The notes: a model not told the origin generated them from the sequence alone. A stretch of 64,000 nt of DNA from Bacteroidota bacterium (GCA_023409975.1 JAEYQO010000115.1:26066-90065); one strand, 5' to 3'; counted from the first letter of the stretch, positions 1-8,143 are shown. Program-made: numbers and translations.

Positions 1-2
1 AT

Positions 3-926
3 CAGTACGATGTGGAGAACAGGCTGTATTCACTTTTTTTCCAGGCTGCTTACCAGTTACAGGGCTGGCAGGTTCAGGCAGGACTCAGCAGCAATCAGCT
101 TCGGGTGGCTCAGGAAAACTTGTACCGCACGCGCACCCGCCTGAAGAAGGACTTTCAAAACAGCATCATCCCGCGTTTCGCTCTACAAAAACAATGGAAA
201 CATCTGAATGTCTATGCTAGTGTGTCGGGCGGGTTTGCACCACCGACTACCGAGGAGATTTTTCCCAGCGGGGGCCAGCACCAACCGGACCTGCAGGCCG
301 AAAACGGTACAAGCTACGACCTCGGTCTTCGTGCCCGGGCGGGCAGATGGCATTTCGATATCAATGCGTTTTATTTCGCGCTGGAAAACAGCCTCAGCCA
401 GCGACGTACACCGGGCGGCGGTGCCTATTATGTCAATGCCGGAAGTGCCGATCAGAAAGGGCTTGAATCGCAGGTAGTGTATGAGCAGCGTATTGACCGT
501 ACCTGGATCAGCTACCTTGAATTCAGGGGGTCCCATACCTGGCACCAGTTCCGGTATCGGTCCTTCTTGCAGGAGCAGGAAGACTACAGCGGCAACCGGA
601 TTCCCGGAGTGCCGGAACACCTGGTAACACTCGGACTGCACCTCGGTTTTCCTAAGGGTTTCAGCCTGCAGTCTAACTGGATGTACAGCGATGCCATGCC
701 GTTGGATGATGCTAATACGGTATACGCCGGATCCTTCCAGCTCCTGCAGTTGCAACTGGGCTGGCAAACCAGCCTGGGGGCCTGGGAACTGAGGGTCTGC
801 GGTGGTGTGGACAATTTGCTGGATGAACAGTACAGTCTCGGCAATGATGTCAACGCATTCGGTGGTCGCTACTTCAATGCCGCCCCGGGAAGGAATTATT
901 ATGTCACGCTCGCTGTAAGCCGATAG
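3..926 (+). CDS. TonB-dependent outer-membrane receptor, C-terminal part (5' truncated by window edge)
   Basis: The reading frame is open from the first bases of the window, so the signal peptide, TonB box and plug domain lie outside it. The visible 300 or so residues have the alternating pattern of an outer-membrane beta barrel. They include the receptor-like stretch FAPPTTEEIFPSGG followed by LQAENGTSYDLGLRA, and a typical barrel end with VDNLLDEQYSLGND, GRYFNAAPGRNYY and a short final strand. Family members import siderophores, cobalamin, metals or glycans using TonB/ExbBD energy; the substrate cannot be told from this fragment. The stop codon is 26 bases before the truB start. The GTG at position 12 is only an internal codon, not a real start. 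Confidence 0.85.
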   Translation, partial: QYDVENRLYSLFFQAAYQLQGWQVQAGLSSNQLRVAQENLYRTRTRLKKDFQNSIIPRFALQKQWKHLNVYASVSGGFAPPTTEEIFPSGGQHQPDLQAENGTSYDLGLRARAGRWHFDINAFYFALENSLSQRRTPGGGAYYVNAGSADQKGLESQVVYEQRIDRTWISYLEFRGSHTWHQFRYRSFLQEQEDYSGNRIPGVPEHLVTLGLHLGFPKGFSLQSNWMYSDAMPLDDANTVYAGSFQLLQLQLGWQTSLGAWELRVCGGVDNLLDEQYSLGNDVNAFGGRYFNAAPGRNYYVTLAVSR

Positions 927-938
927 GCGCGGTCCGCG

Positions 939-946
939 TATCTTTG
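939..946 (+). promoter_or_regulatory. Bacteroidota -7 promoter box of truB
   Basis: TATCTTTG matches the TAnnTTTG consensus of the Bacteroidota primary sigma factor. It lies six bases before the truB ATG, implying an almost leaderless transcript. No clear -33 TTG is visible at the right distance. Confidence 0.6.
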
Positions 947-952
947 CGGCCA

Positions 953-1681
953 ATGAAAGAATTGCCTGGTATTGATCAGCTTAAGGAAGGCGGCGTGCTG
1001 CTGATTGATAAACCCTTTAAATGGACCTCCTTCTATGCGATCAGCAAAATCCGGAAAATGATCCATGCCAAGATCGGTCATGCCGGCACCCTCGATCCCC
1101 TGGCTACCGGCCTGCTCATCTGCTGCACGGGCAAGTTTACAAAGCGCATCACCGGGTACCAGCAGATGCCGAAGGAGTACACCGGAACAATTACGCTCGG
1201 AGCCTGTACCCCCACCTACGATCTGGAGTCAGAACCACAGCAACACCAGTCCTATGATCATCTTACGGAACAAGCCATCCTCGACGCCACCAGTCAGTTC
1301 ACCGGCACCATTCAGCAGGTTCCTCCTATCCACTCCGCAATAAAGAAAGACGGTAAGAGAGCCTACGAACTGGCCCGGAAGGGGGAAGAGATCATACTCC
1401 AACCCCGTACGATCACCATCAGCGAGTTTGAGATCACCCGGATCGCCCTTCCGGAGGTGGACTTCCGGGTTCGCTGTAGCACGGGCACCTATATCCGTTC
1501 GCTCGCTCATGATTTCGGTGCTGCACTGGGCGTTGGCGGCTACCTTTCCGCGCTGAGGCGTACAAAGATCGGCCCTTTCAGTGTGGACGATGCGCTGGAG
1601 CCGGAACAGTGGAGAAGGCACTGGGGGCTGGCTCCCAAAAATCCGCCGCCCACTGAAACCACGGGGCTACCAGATCAGTAG
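953..1681 (+). CDS. truB: tRNA pseudouridine(55) synthase TruB
   Basis: TruB converts U55 of the tRNA T-loop to pseudouridine. The 242-residue protein has the N-terminal GVLLIDKPFKWTS motif and the catalytic-aspartate motif HAGTLDPLATGLL (about residues 43-55). It also has PPIHSAIKKDGKRAYELAR and the TGTYIRSLAHDFG motif near residue 180. It ends soon after the catalytic domain and lacks the C-terminal PUA domain of the E. coli enzyme, as is common in Bacteroidota. The ATG at 953 is preferred over the TTG at 944 because that TTG is part of the -7 promoter box. The last 15 bases overlap, on the opposite strand, the end of a T9SS-domain relic. Confidence 0.95.
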   Translation: MKELPGIDQLKEGGVLLIDKPFKWTSFYAISKIRKMIHAKIGHAGTLDPLATGLLICCTGKFTKRITGYQQMPKEYTGTITLGACTPTYDLESEPQQHQSYDHLTEQAILDATSQFTGTIQQVPPIHSAIKKDGKRAYELARKGEEIILQPRTITISEFEITRIALPEVDFRVRCSTGTYIRSLAHDFGAALGVGGYLSALRRTKIGPFSVDDALEPEQWRRHWGLAPKNPPPTETTGLPDQ

Positions 1682-1812
1682 TTTCCCCTCTTCGGTTCCA
1701 CTTACCGTTGCCACTCGGAAGTAATACACCCCCTTTGGCTGATCCGTCAGATTTAGATGTACAGACGAAGCTGATGCAGAAGTATTGTCTTGAAAAAGGA
1801 GTGGGGAAGTGA
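1667..1812 (-). pseudogene. Relic of a T9SS type A C-terminal sorting domain
   Basis: On the minus strand between rnc and truB an open frame ends with TAG at 1667-1669. It reads SSVHLNLTDQPKGVYYFRVA followed by TVSGTEEGKLLIW. This matches the typical end of a T9SS sorting domain: a beta strand, then G-[IV]-Y-[YF]-x-[VL]-x-[VT], then a short basic strand. The upstream part runs out of frame into the 3' end of rnc, and there is no start codon or cargo domain. It is therefore best read as the leftover 3' end of a secreted-protein gene cut off by a rearrangement. It is too short for similarity alone to be conclusive. Confidence 0.55.
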
Positions 1813-2532
1813 TCAGCCGTTCAGCTTCAGCTCTTCCAGAGCCTTCTGGGCAGCTACCTGACCGGCTTCTTTCTTATTGAATCCAGTGCCCGACGCCACA
1901 ATTTCGCCATTCAACATGATGCCCACCGTAAATACCTTTCGCGATCCCTCGTTCTTTTCCTCAAGGGTATCGAAAGAAAGGGTATAGCCCTGCTTCTGTG
2001 CCCAGGAAAGCAACTGGTTCTTGTAATTGGTATCGGTGCTTTCCAGCACCTCGATGTCTATATACGGCTTGATGATCTGGCTAAGGATGAACTTACGCGT
2101 TCTGGAAAACCCCCTGTCGAGGTAAACGGCCCCGATCAGCGCTTCAAGGGCATTGCCGAATATATGGCTGCGGGAGAGTCCGCGGTCGTTCTGGTTATAA
2201 CGGACCATCTTCTGCAATCCCATGCGTATGGCCACATTATTAAGCGTCTCCCTCCGGACGATCCTCGATCGGAGCTCCGTCAGAAAACCCTCCGGCTGTG
2301 AAGGATACCGCTTGAACAGGTATTCCGCCACAATAGAGCCCAGAATGGCATCTCCCAAAAATTCCAGTCGCTCATTATTCTGCTCGATCTCCTCTATCTG
2401 CGAACGGTGCATAAGCGCCAGTTGGTAATAAGGCAGATACCCGGGCCGGAATCCCAGCAGGTGTTCTAATTGCAGACTAAGCTGCTTATTGGGCGAGAAA
2501 AGGTAAAATATCCGTGAGGTAAACCGCCTCAA
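1813..2532 (-). CDS. rnc: Ribonuclease III
   Basis: This endonuclease cleaves double-stranded RNA in rRNA processing and mRNA turnover. The 239-residue protein carries the RNase III signature NERLEFLGDAILG (residues 53-65), whose acidic residues bind the catalytic metal. A second acidic patch lies near FGNALEALIGAVYLDRG. A C-terminal double-stranded RNA-binding domain begins around YKNQLLSWAQKQGY and ends with KKEAGQVAAQKALEEL. The likely start is a TTG two bases after the fabF stop, so rnc is the last gene of an acpP-fabF-rnc unit. This order is widespread among Bacteroidota. Confidence 0.95.
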   Translation of the reverse strand: MRRFTSRIFYLFSPNKQLSLQLEHLLGFRPGYLPYYQLALMHRSQIEEIEQNNERLEFLGDAILGSIVAEYLFKRYPSQPEGFLTELRSRIVRRETLNNVAIRMGLQKMVRYNQNDRGLSRSHIFGNALEALIGAVYLDRGFSRTRKFILSQIIKPYIDIEVLESTDTNYKNQLLSWAQKQGYTLSFDTLEEKNEGSRKVFTVGIMLNGEIVASGTGFNKKEAGQVAAQKALEELKLNG

Positions 2533-2535
2533 AGC

Positions 2536-3798
2536 CTATTGCTCGGGTTTTTTGAAAATGACCGAGGCATTGTGGCCGCCAAAACCAAAGGTATTGCTCA
2601 GTGCAGCTCGTACCGGACGGGCCTGAGCCTTACCAAAAGTGAAGTTCAGACGGGAGTCGAATGCCGGATCGTCCGTGAAATGATTGATCGTCGGAGGAAC
2701 CATGTCATGACCTACAGCCATGATGCTGGCAATGGCTTCAATGGCACCGGCAGCACCAAGCAGATGACCGGTCATAGACTTGGTCGAGCTGATGTTCAGA
2801 TTGTAAGCATGCTCACCGAATACCCTTTCGATAGCCGTTACTTCTGAAATATCGCCCAGCGGAGTCGAAGTACCATGAACATTGATATAATCAATCTCCT
2901 CAGCCTTCATGCCCGCATCATTCAGCGCATTGAGCATCACATTATAAGCTCCAAGCCCTTCAGGATGAGGGGCCGTCAGGTGATGGGCATCGGCACTCAG
3001 TCCGCCACCCGCTACCTCTGCATAAATCGTGGCACCCCTGCGAACCGCATGCTCATACTCTTCAAGGATGATGGCACCAGCGCCTTCACCCATGACAAAG
3101 CCATCGCGGTCCAGATCAAAAGGTCTTGAGGCTGTTTTAGGGTCATCATTGCGCTCGGATAATGCCTTCATAGCGTTAAATCCACCAATTCCGGCCTCAG
3201 TGACTACAGCTTCCGAGCCCCCGCAGATGATGGCATCTGCCTTGCCGAGACGCACGTAGGTAAGCGCATCGATAATAGCATTGGTAGAGGAAGCACAGGC
3301 AGAAACTGTGGCAAAGTTGGGACCGCGGAAACCATATTTCATGGAAATATGTCCTGCAGCAATGTCCAGAATCAGCTTGGGAATGAAGAAGGGATTGAAG
3401 CGGGGAGTGCCGTCTCCGGAGTTGAAATTCTTCATCTCCTCGATGAAGGTGATCATTCCTCCGATACCGGAGCCCCAGATCACCCCAATGCGGTCCTTGT
3501 TGACAGCGCCTTCCTGATCCAGACCGGCGTGTCTAACAGCCTGATCGGCAGAAACAACAGCCAGTTGGGAAAAACGGTCGAGTTTACGGGCCTCTTTCCG
3601 GTCGAAATGATCTTCGGGATTAAAGCCCTTGAGTTCGCAGGCAAAGCGGGTTTTGAATTTGCTTGCGTCAAATTGTGTAATGAAATCGGCGCCCGATACA
3701 CCATTGATCAGTCCATCCCAATAATCAGGCACGGTATTGCCCAATGGAGTTAGGGCACCGATACCGGTAACGACAACGCGTTTAAACGGTGAATTCAT
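2536..3798 (-). CDS. fabF: Beta-ketoacyl-ACP synthase II
   Basis: The enzyme condenses malonyl-ACP with acyl-ACP during fatty acid elongation. The 420-residue protein has the KAS signature with the nucleophilic cysteine in TVSACASSTNA (about residue 168). The two catalytic histidines are in INVHGTSTPLGD and STKSMTGHLLGAAGA. The ATG at 3798 (MNSPFKRVVVTG) is chosen over an in-frame TTG two codons upstream. It sits 36 bases downstream of acpP, its carrier protein, and immediately before rnc. Confidence 0.96.
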   Translation of the reverse strand: MNSPFKRVVVTGIGALTPLGNTVPDYWDGLINGVSGADFITQFDASKFKTRFACELKGFNPEDHFDRKEARKLDRFSQLAVVSADQAVRHAGLDQEGAVNKDRIGVIWGSGIGGMITFIEEMKNFNSGDGTPRFNPFFIPKLILDIAAGHISMKYGFRGPNFATVSACASSTNAIIDALTYVRLGKADAIICGGSEAVVTEAGIGGFNAMKALSERNDDPKTASRPFDLDRDGFVMGEGAGAIILEEYEHAVRRGATIYAEVAGGGLSADAHHLTAPHPEGLGAYNVMLNALNDAGMKAEEIDYINVHGTSTPLGDISEVTAIERVFGEHAYNLNISSTKSMTGHLLGAAGAIEAIASIMAVGHDMVPPTINHFTDDPAFDSRLNFTFGKAQARPVRAALSNTFGFGGHNASVIFKKPEQ

Positions 3799-3834
3799 TA
3801 ACAATCTTTAAGTTCTGTGTCTTGAAAAAAAGGA

Positions 3835-4071
3835 TTACTTAACGTGCTCTTCAAGGTAAGAAATAGCCTGGCCTACTGTTGTAATGGTTTCAGCCTGCTC
3901 ATCAGGGATAGAGATATTGAATTCCTTCTCGAATTCCATGATCAGTTCCACGGTATCCAGAGAATCAGCACCCAGATCATTGGTGAAGCTTGCCTCAGGG
4001 GTAACCTCTGATTCGTCTACACCGAGTTTATCCACGATGATTTTCTTTACGCGATTTGCAATTTCAGACAT
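3835..4071 (-). CDS. acpP: Acyl carrier protein
   Basis: The 78-residue acidic protein carries growing acyl chains on a 4'-phosphopantetheine arm. The attachment serine is in the motif LGADSLDTVEL (Ser37). Length and composition match the family exactly. It is the first gene of acpP-fabF-rnc and has a good promoter directly upstream. Confidence 0.97.
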   Translation of the reverse strand: MSEIANRVKKIIVDKLGVDESEVTPEASFTNDLGADSLDTVELIMEFEKEFNISIPDEQAETITTVGQAISYLEEHVK

Positions 4072-4097
4072 GGCTATGCAGTTTGATTTTTATGCTG

Positions 4098-4128
4098 CAA
4101 AAATATACTTGTTTGGCAAAATGCAAAA
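4098..4128 (-). promoter_or_regulatory. Promoter of acpP-fabF-rnc
   Basis: On the minus strand a -7 box TATTTTTG (4098-4105) is preceded by TTTTG (4124-4128) with an 18-base spacer. This matches the Bacteroidota -33/-7 architecture. The leader to the acpP ATG is only about 25 bases. Confidence 0.65.
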
Positions 4129-4184
4129 AGTAATTAAAACGGCCCCCGATTGAGTTCTGTGCCTGTCTACCCATGAGTTGTCCG

Positions 4185-4222
4185 AAACTATCAACTCACC
4201 CACTCACCACTCACCACTAGCG
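4185..4222. repeat. Short degenerate phrase repeat (ACTCACC-type)
   Basis: The spacer before the LolD-like gene contains CAACTCACCCACTCACC and further copies of the word ACTCACC/ACCACTC at 7-8 base spacing. It is one of several spacers in the window with such word repeats. Confidence 0.5.
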
Positions 4223-4223
4223 A

Positions 4224-4874
4224 CTAAACGATCCGCCCGTCCCGCATCGTCAGGGTTCTGTCTGTCATGGCGGCCAGCGAGTCGTTGTGTGTCACCATCA
4301 CAAAGGTTTGGTTCAGGGCGTTTCTGAGCTCAAGGAAGAGCTCATGGATGGCGTTGGCGTTGTTGGAGTCGAGGTTGCCGGTCGGCTCATCGGCAAAGAC
4401 AATGGCGGGCCGGTTCACCAGTGCTCGGGCAATGGCCACTCTTTGCTGTTCTCCTCCCGAAAGTTCACCAGGCTTATGGTCTTTCCGGTGTGAAAGGCCT
4501 ACCTGTTCCAGCATGGCTGCGGCGGTTTCCAGCCCTGTCTTCCTCGGTTTTCCGGCTATCCAGAGTGGAACAGCCACATTCTCGATGGCACTGAATTCAG
4601 GCAGCAGGTGATGAAACTGGAATACGAAACCCAGGTTTCGGTTCCGGAAGGCAGCCTGTTTTGCCCCCGGCAACCGGAATACATCCGTTCCGTCTATGGT
4701 CACTGTTCCGGAATCCGGGCGGTCCAGCGTGCCGAGAATATGAAGTAATGTTGATTTCCCCGCCCCTGAAGGCCCCATAATGGAAACGATCTCTCCCTTT
4801 TTCACCGTCAGGGAAACCCCATCCAGTACCCTAAGATCAGCGTATTTTTTTAAAAGGTTCTCGGCCGCAAGCAT
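4224..4874 (-). CDS. ABC transporter ATP-binding protein, LolD/MacB type
   Basis: The 216-residue ATPase has all expected motifs: Walker A GPSGAGKST (from residue 34), Q-loop FQFHHLLPEF, signature LSGGEQQRVAIARAL, Walker B IVFADEPTGNLD and the H-loop VTHND. The sequence resembles LolD/FtsE/MacB-type subunits, which power lipoprotein release or export by partner FtsX-like permeases. No permease gene is adjacent, so the partner must be encoded elsewhere and the exact role is open. The gene stands alone between acpP and a divergently read DUF2795 gene. Confidence 0.85.
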   Translation of the reverse strand: MLAAENLLKKYADLRVLDGVSLTVKKGEIVSIMGPSGAGKSTLLHILGTLDRPDSGTVTIDGTDVFRLPGAKQAAFRNRNLGFVFQFHHLLPEFSAIENVAVPLWIAGKPRKTGLETAAAMLEQVGLSHRKDHKPGELSGGEQQRVAIARALVNRPAIVFADEPTGNLDSNNANAIHELFLELRNALNQTFVMVTHNDSLAAMTDRTLTMRDGRIV

Positions 4875-4980
4875 GGGTTAAAAATAAGGATTCGTAGCCA
4901 CTGCGCGCGATACCTGATAACTTGAACACCCGGTCTGATTATTATGGATTTGTAAAAGTTTTTGGACGGTACTAATAAAA

Positions 4981-5011
4981 TTTGTAGATCATTTCTGAAC
5001 ACTTACATTTG
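4981..5011 (+). promoter_or_regulatory. Promoter of the DUF2795-like gene
   Basis: TTTG (4981-4984) is followed after 19 bases by TACATTTG (5004-5011). This is an almost ideal Bacteroidota -33/-7 pair, 33 bases before the ATG. Confidence 0.75.
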
Positions 5012-5044
5012 CGGAATTGAATAACAGAATAAACTATTTATCAT

Positions 5045-5266
5045 ATGTTTTGGACTTTAGAACTTGCTTCCCATCTTGAAGACGCGCCCTGGCCAGCTAC
5101 CAAGGATGAGTTGATTGATTATGCTATTCGTTCTGGTGCGCCGTTGGAAGTAGTGGAGAATCTTCAGGAACTGGATGATGAGGGAGAGATTTACGAAGGG
5201 ATAGAGGACATCTGGCCTGATTATCCGACACAGGAAGATTTTTTCTTCAACGAAGATGAATATTGA
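5045..5266 (+). CDS. Small DUF2795-family protein
   Basis: The 73-residue acidic protein begins MFWTLELASHLEDAPWPATK and contains KDELIDYAIRSGAPLEVVENL. This is the pattern of the DUF2795 family, short proteins very common and conserved in Bacteroidota. The function is unknown. The C-terminal half is rich in Asp, Glu and aromatic residues (EIYEGIEDIWPDY). It has its own strong promoter and a strong terminator, so it is a monocistronic unit that may be highly expressed. Confidence 0.85.
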   Translation: MFWTLELASHLEDAPWPATKDELIDYAIRSGAPLEVVENLQELDDEGEIYEGIEDIWPDYPTQEDFFFNEDEY

Positions 5267-5282
5267 TATCAATTTAGAGATT

Positions 5283-5323
5283 AAACGCGGGGGCCTTCGA
5301 TATCGAAGGCCCCCGCGTTTTTA
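5283..5323. terminator. Bidirectional rho-independent terminator
   Basis: A perfect 38-base palindrome centred between 5301 and 5302, with arms reading AAACGCGGGGGCCTTCGAT, is flanked by T on one side and A on the other. It lies between two convergent genes and can end transcription from both. Confidence 0.9.
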
Positions 5324-5327
5324 AATT

Positions 5328-5990
5328 CTATGCAATTGCCCGTGCTGCGATATTGCCTAAGCCATTGGCAAAAGCGAAGATCAGCAGCTCCGTTTTATCC
5401 TGAGTATTCGTTTTCTTCAATAACTGATCCCTGTAGTTATGAATGGTTCTCACGCTCTTGTGCATCTTCTTCGCGCATTCATCATAATTCAGGCCTTCTA
5501 CCATCAGCTTCAAAAACTCCATCTCCAGGGATGAGAAGTCTATCACATTAGCATCATCTTCACGAGACTGCCGGATCTTAATCCCAAAGACCAGTTTATT
5601 ATAATAGTAGTCGCCGTTATAGACCGCTGTGATGGCTTTTTTCAGATCCTCAAAAGAACTTCCTTTACTCAAAAATCCCAGCGCCCCAACGCGCAACATG
5701 GATTGCACAGCAAACTCACCAACATGAGAAGTCAGGGCAATAATGCGGACATCAGGCCAGGTGCCAGATATTATCTCAGCGGTTTGAAAGCCATTGATGC
5801 TGTCCCTTAACTCAATATCAAGGAGTACCACGTCTGGTGGCTTTTCTAATGTTTTAAAATGTTCAATAGCGCTGTTGCCGCTGGCGGTGTCGAAAACAAC
5901 CTGGAAGTGAGGAACGCTTTTTAGAATCTCTATTAGGGACTGTCTTACAAGATGGTGATCCTCTACGAGTGCAATTGTTATCTGTTTCAT
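5328..5990 (-). CDS. NarL/LuxR-type response regulator
   Basis: The 220-residue protein has an N-terminal receiver domain with acidic pocket EDHH, phospho-acceptor Asp58 in VVLLDIEL, and conserved Thr and Lys in LTSHVG and FLSKGS. The C-terminal LuxR helix-turn-helix lies around residues 145-205 (EFLKLMVEGLNYDECAKKM, then SVRTIHNYRDQLLKKT). It overlaps the upstream histidine kinase by four bases, so the two are surely a cognate pair. The signal and target genes are unknown. Confidence 0.92.
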   Translation of the reverse strand: MKQITIALVEDHHLVRQSLIEILKSVPHFQVVFDTASGNSAIEHFKTLEKPPDVVLLDIELRDSINGFQTAEIISGTWPDVRIIALTSHVGEFAVQSMLRVGALGFLSKGSSFEDLKKAITAVYNGDYYYNKLVFGIKIRQSREDDANVIDFSSLEMEFLKLMVEGLNYDECAKKMHKSVRTIHNYRDQLLKKTNTQDKTELLIFAFANGLGNIAARAIA

Positions 5991-6727
5991 TTAACTGGTA
6001 TTTGGATGGTAATGCTGGTTCCTTCTCCCGATTTACTCTTTACGTCTAGAGTCCCCCCTAATTGATCTGTCCGTTCTTTCAGATTGAGTCGTCCCATACT
6101 TCTTTTACCGGCAACGGAGGAGAGGTCATAACCTCTCCCATCATCGGAAACTGTTATAAGTGTGTATTCCTCCCGGTAGTCGATGATCACGGAGACCGTT
6201 GTTGCAGCTGCATGCTTCAGGGTGTTATGCAAACATTCCTGGATTATCCTGTGAAGATTTCGGGATGTTTCCTTGTCAAATGTTGTAGGCTCCCCTAAAA
6301 AAGCTACCTCGCAATGAAACTGCTTCAAACTATCATATTTTCTGACCATTTCAGAGATGTTGTCTTCAAAGTTTTGACCGTCGAGCACTTTGCCACTTAA
6401 ATGGTGGCTCATCAACTGAATGTCCATTACCAGATTTGAGAATTCGTTATCCAGATCGTGTAATTGCTCCTTCCGTCCTTCTTCCCGAACCAATGGCGCC
6501 ATCAGGGAAATCACCTGTTGTTTTAGTACAACCATTCGAGGAACGGTTTGGTCATGGACTTCCTTCGCTACTTCGTTGAGCGCATTTTCAAGTTCATTGG
6601 ATTTTACATACAGTAATTCTGACTGGTGTTGCTCAGCCAGGATCTTTCTCTTTCTTGATGTGAAAGCAATATTGCCTGCCAGGGTAATGACCAGGAGAAC
6701 CATAAGCGAACTTCCTATTGCTACCAA
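5987..6727 (-). CDS. Sensor histidine kinase (HisKA_3 / NarX type)
   Basis: The protein has one N-terminal membrane segment (LMVLLVITLAGNIAF). A dimerisation/phospho-acceptor helix follows with His58 in EVAKEVHDQTVPR. A HATPase_c domain has the N box in IIQECLHNTLKHA, G1 box DDGRGYD and a final GEGTSITIQI. There is no sensor domain beyond the membrane anchor, so the input may come from the adjacent membrane protein and lipoprotein. No in-frame ATG lies at the expected start. The frame opens after a TGA and offers a CTG 30 bases upstream, the TTG at 6727, or an ATG at codon 9, so the start is uncertain. Confidence 0.88.
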   Translation of the reverse strand: MVAIGSSLMVLLVITLAGNIAFTSRKRKILAEQHQSELLYVKSNELENALNEVAKEVHDQTVPRMVVLKQQVISLMAPLVREEGRKEQLHDLDNEFSNLVMDIQLMSHHLSGKVLDGQNFEDNISEMVRKYDSLKQFHCEVAFLGEPTTFDKETSRNLHRIIQECLHNTLKHAAATTVSVIIDYREEYTLITVSDDGRGYDLSSVAGKRSMGRLNLKERTDQLGGTLDVKSKSGEGTSITIQIPVK

Positions 6728-6743
6728 CAGGAATAAAGTGAAA

Positions 6744-7379
6744 TCAGTTGTCAGAGGAAATCAGTTTAGGGTAAAAAATAAATATGGCCGCAAATGCGGA
6801 ATAGGTGAGATAGTTCAGCCCAACGAATATTTGATAGTAGAGGGAGAACAGCGAATCGTCTTTGATAAGCGGGTAACTCCCGAACCACAACAGGCTAGCT
6901 GCCCAGAAATTTGCCAGTAAAAGGCTCGTCCAGAATTTTACGCTACGCATAGTGACCACCCCATGCTTTTTCAACAAAAAGCTCAGGGTTTTTACACCAA
7001 GGAACACGATGCAAAAGCCTTCAAACACAATAACGGAATTGTCGAATGTTTCTGCGGTATAGAACGTGAAAGAAATAATACCTAAAACAACACCAGCCCA
7101 TCCTGCGGCAATGCTGAGCTTCCCCCAACGGGTTGTAGCTAAGGCTTTGCCGAAGTAATAGGCGACCAGTAGAAACTGGATTGGTGTAAAAATCTGGTAG
7201 ATCAGCGTATTGCTTCCGTATAAGACTGCACTTGCCTTTGCGATCGACTCGCCCAGGAAGGTGACCACCAGCAGCACAGCAATGTATCTGTCTGCAGTAG
7301 ACAGTGATTTATAACGGAGTAGAGAGAGCGTTGCTGCCAGTAATAGAATTACAAGGTGTACGAGAAAGGTCAAGTTCAA
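6744..7379 (-). CDS. Multi-pass membrane protein of unknown function in a two-component operon
   Basis: The 211-residue protein has six or seven hydrophobic segments with short loops, starting MNLTFLVHLVILLLAATLSL and ending in a short polar tail. No family could be named. It lies between a lipoprotein gene (3-base gap upstream) and a histidine kinase gene that itself lacks a sensor domain. It may therefore be the membrane sensing or signal-relay part of this two-component system. That role is inferred from position only. Confidence 0.75.
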   Translation of the reverse strand: MNLTFLVHLVILLLAATLSLLRYKSLSTADRYIAVLLVVTFLGESIAKASAVLYGSNTLIYQIFTPIQFLLVAYYFGKALATTRWGKLSIAAGWAGVVLGIISFTFYTAETFDNSVIVFEGFCIVFLGVKTLSFLLKKHGVVTMRSVKFWTSLLLANFWAASLLWFGSYPLIKDDSLFSLYYQIFVGLNYLTYSAFAAIFIFYPKLISSDN

Positions 7380-7382
7380 GAA

Positions 7383-7910
7383 TTAGTAGGTAAGGCTAGG
7401 AGAACCGTTACAGTGCCGCGGACAGGGTTCGAGGTGATCATATACAGAGTTTCCATGAGCGAACACGTAATTAGCACTTGAATCTAACCCGACTATAATC
7501 ATAGTAAGAGCGTCCGCTCTTGTACCTGCATATCTGTTTTCGCCACCAGCGTCTATGTATGCCATTGGATGGGCAAGCATAAATTTTACTCGTTTGATAC
7601 TGTTATTCTCCAGATAGTTCCGAAGTGTATCGGCATTGAAAACAAGTGATCTCAGGTACTCGTGTTGATCCGTGTTCGTACTCACGCTCGCAAGATAGCT
7701 TCCAATCATCTGATTTGCAAGGGTTAACGAAATTGGTTTTGAAAAATCATTTTCTCCGCCCAGTAATAATGGTGATGACGAGATCACACTCGGTACTCCA
7801 TCAGCATCATTTGGGTGATGGTTCAGCTCAGGTGCTGCCGCCTCATCCTTTTGACAGGCGGTGAAGAAAATCGTTGTCAGAATTGCTGCAATCGTTGCTG
7901 TATTTTTCAT
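7383..7910 (-). CDS. Putative lipoprotein, first gene of the two-component operon
   Basis: The 175-residue protein starts with a lipoprotein signal MKNTATIAAILTTIFFTAC, cysteine at residue 19 being the lipidation site. The mature part has no recognised domain and ends in CPRHCNGSPSLTY. The sequence includes IKRVKFMLAHPMAYIDAGG, which suggests a compact soluble fold on the membrane. It heads a tight unit: lipoprotein, membrane protein, kinase, regulator. The function is unknown; an accessory ligand-binding role is only a guess. Confidence 0.75.
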   Translation of the reverse strand: MKNTATIAAILTTIFFTACQKDEAAAPELNHHPNDADGVPSVISSSPLLLGGENDFSKPISLTLANQMIGSYLASVSTNTDQHEYLRSLVFNADTLRNYLENNSIKRVKFMLAHPMAYIDAGGENRYAGTRADALTMIIVGLDSSANYVFAHGNSVYDHLEPCPRHCNGSPSLTY

Positions 7911-7927
7911 AGAGTTTAATGTTTAGG

Positions 7928-7935
7928 CAAACGTA
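7928..7935 (-). promoter_or_regulatory. -7 box of the lipoprotein/two-component operon
   Basis: The minus strand carries TACGTTTG (TAnnTTTG) 17 bases before the ATG. A TTG at 7954-7956 is a plausible but weak -33 element with an 18-base spacer. Confidence 0.5.
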
Positions 7936-8017
7936 AAACCTATGACAGTCAATCAATTGACACAAAAACCCGATTTTTTTGCGTCAAAACTGCATACGCA
8001 ATTGAAAACATTTAGTT

Positions 8018-8143
8018 ATGGAACTGAAGCGACGTAACTCGTTAGTCTCCAGGATGCTACATGCGTTGTCAGGAATTCTTCGCCTACTGATGCTGAATTC
8101 GCAGCAACAGCCAATGACCGTCGAAGGCGGCTGGTTGTTTTAG
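8018..8143 (+). CDS. Possible small ORF, 41 residues
   Basis: An ATG opens a frame of 41 codons reading MELKRRNSLVSRMLHAL, then SGILRLLMLN, ending EGGWLF. The N-terminal part is basic and amphipathic and could form a helix. There is no TAnnTTTG box nearby and no ribosome-binding site, so this may be chance. Recorded because the surrounding kilobase is otherwise empty. Confidence 0.2.
   Translation: MELKRRNSLVSRMLHALSGILRLLMLNSQQQPMTVEGGWLF

Noticed and set aside
183..953. 256-codon minus-strand frame opposite the TonB receptor
   Set aside because: It is the antisense shadow of a well-supported receptor gene and shows no domain.
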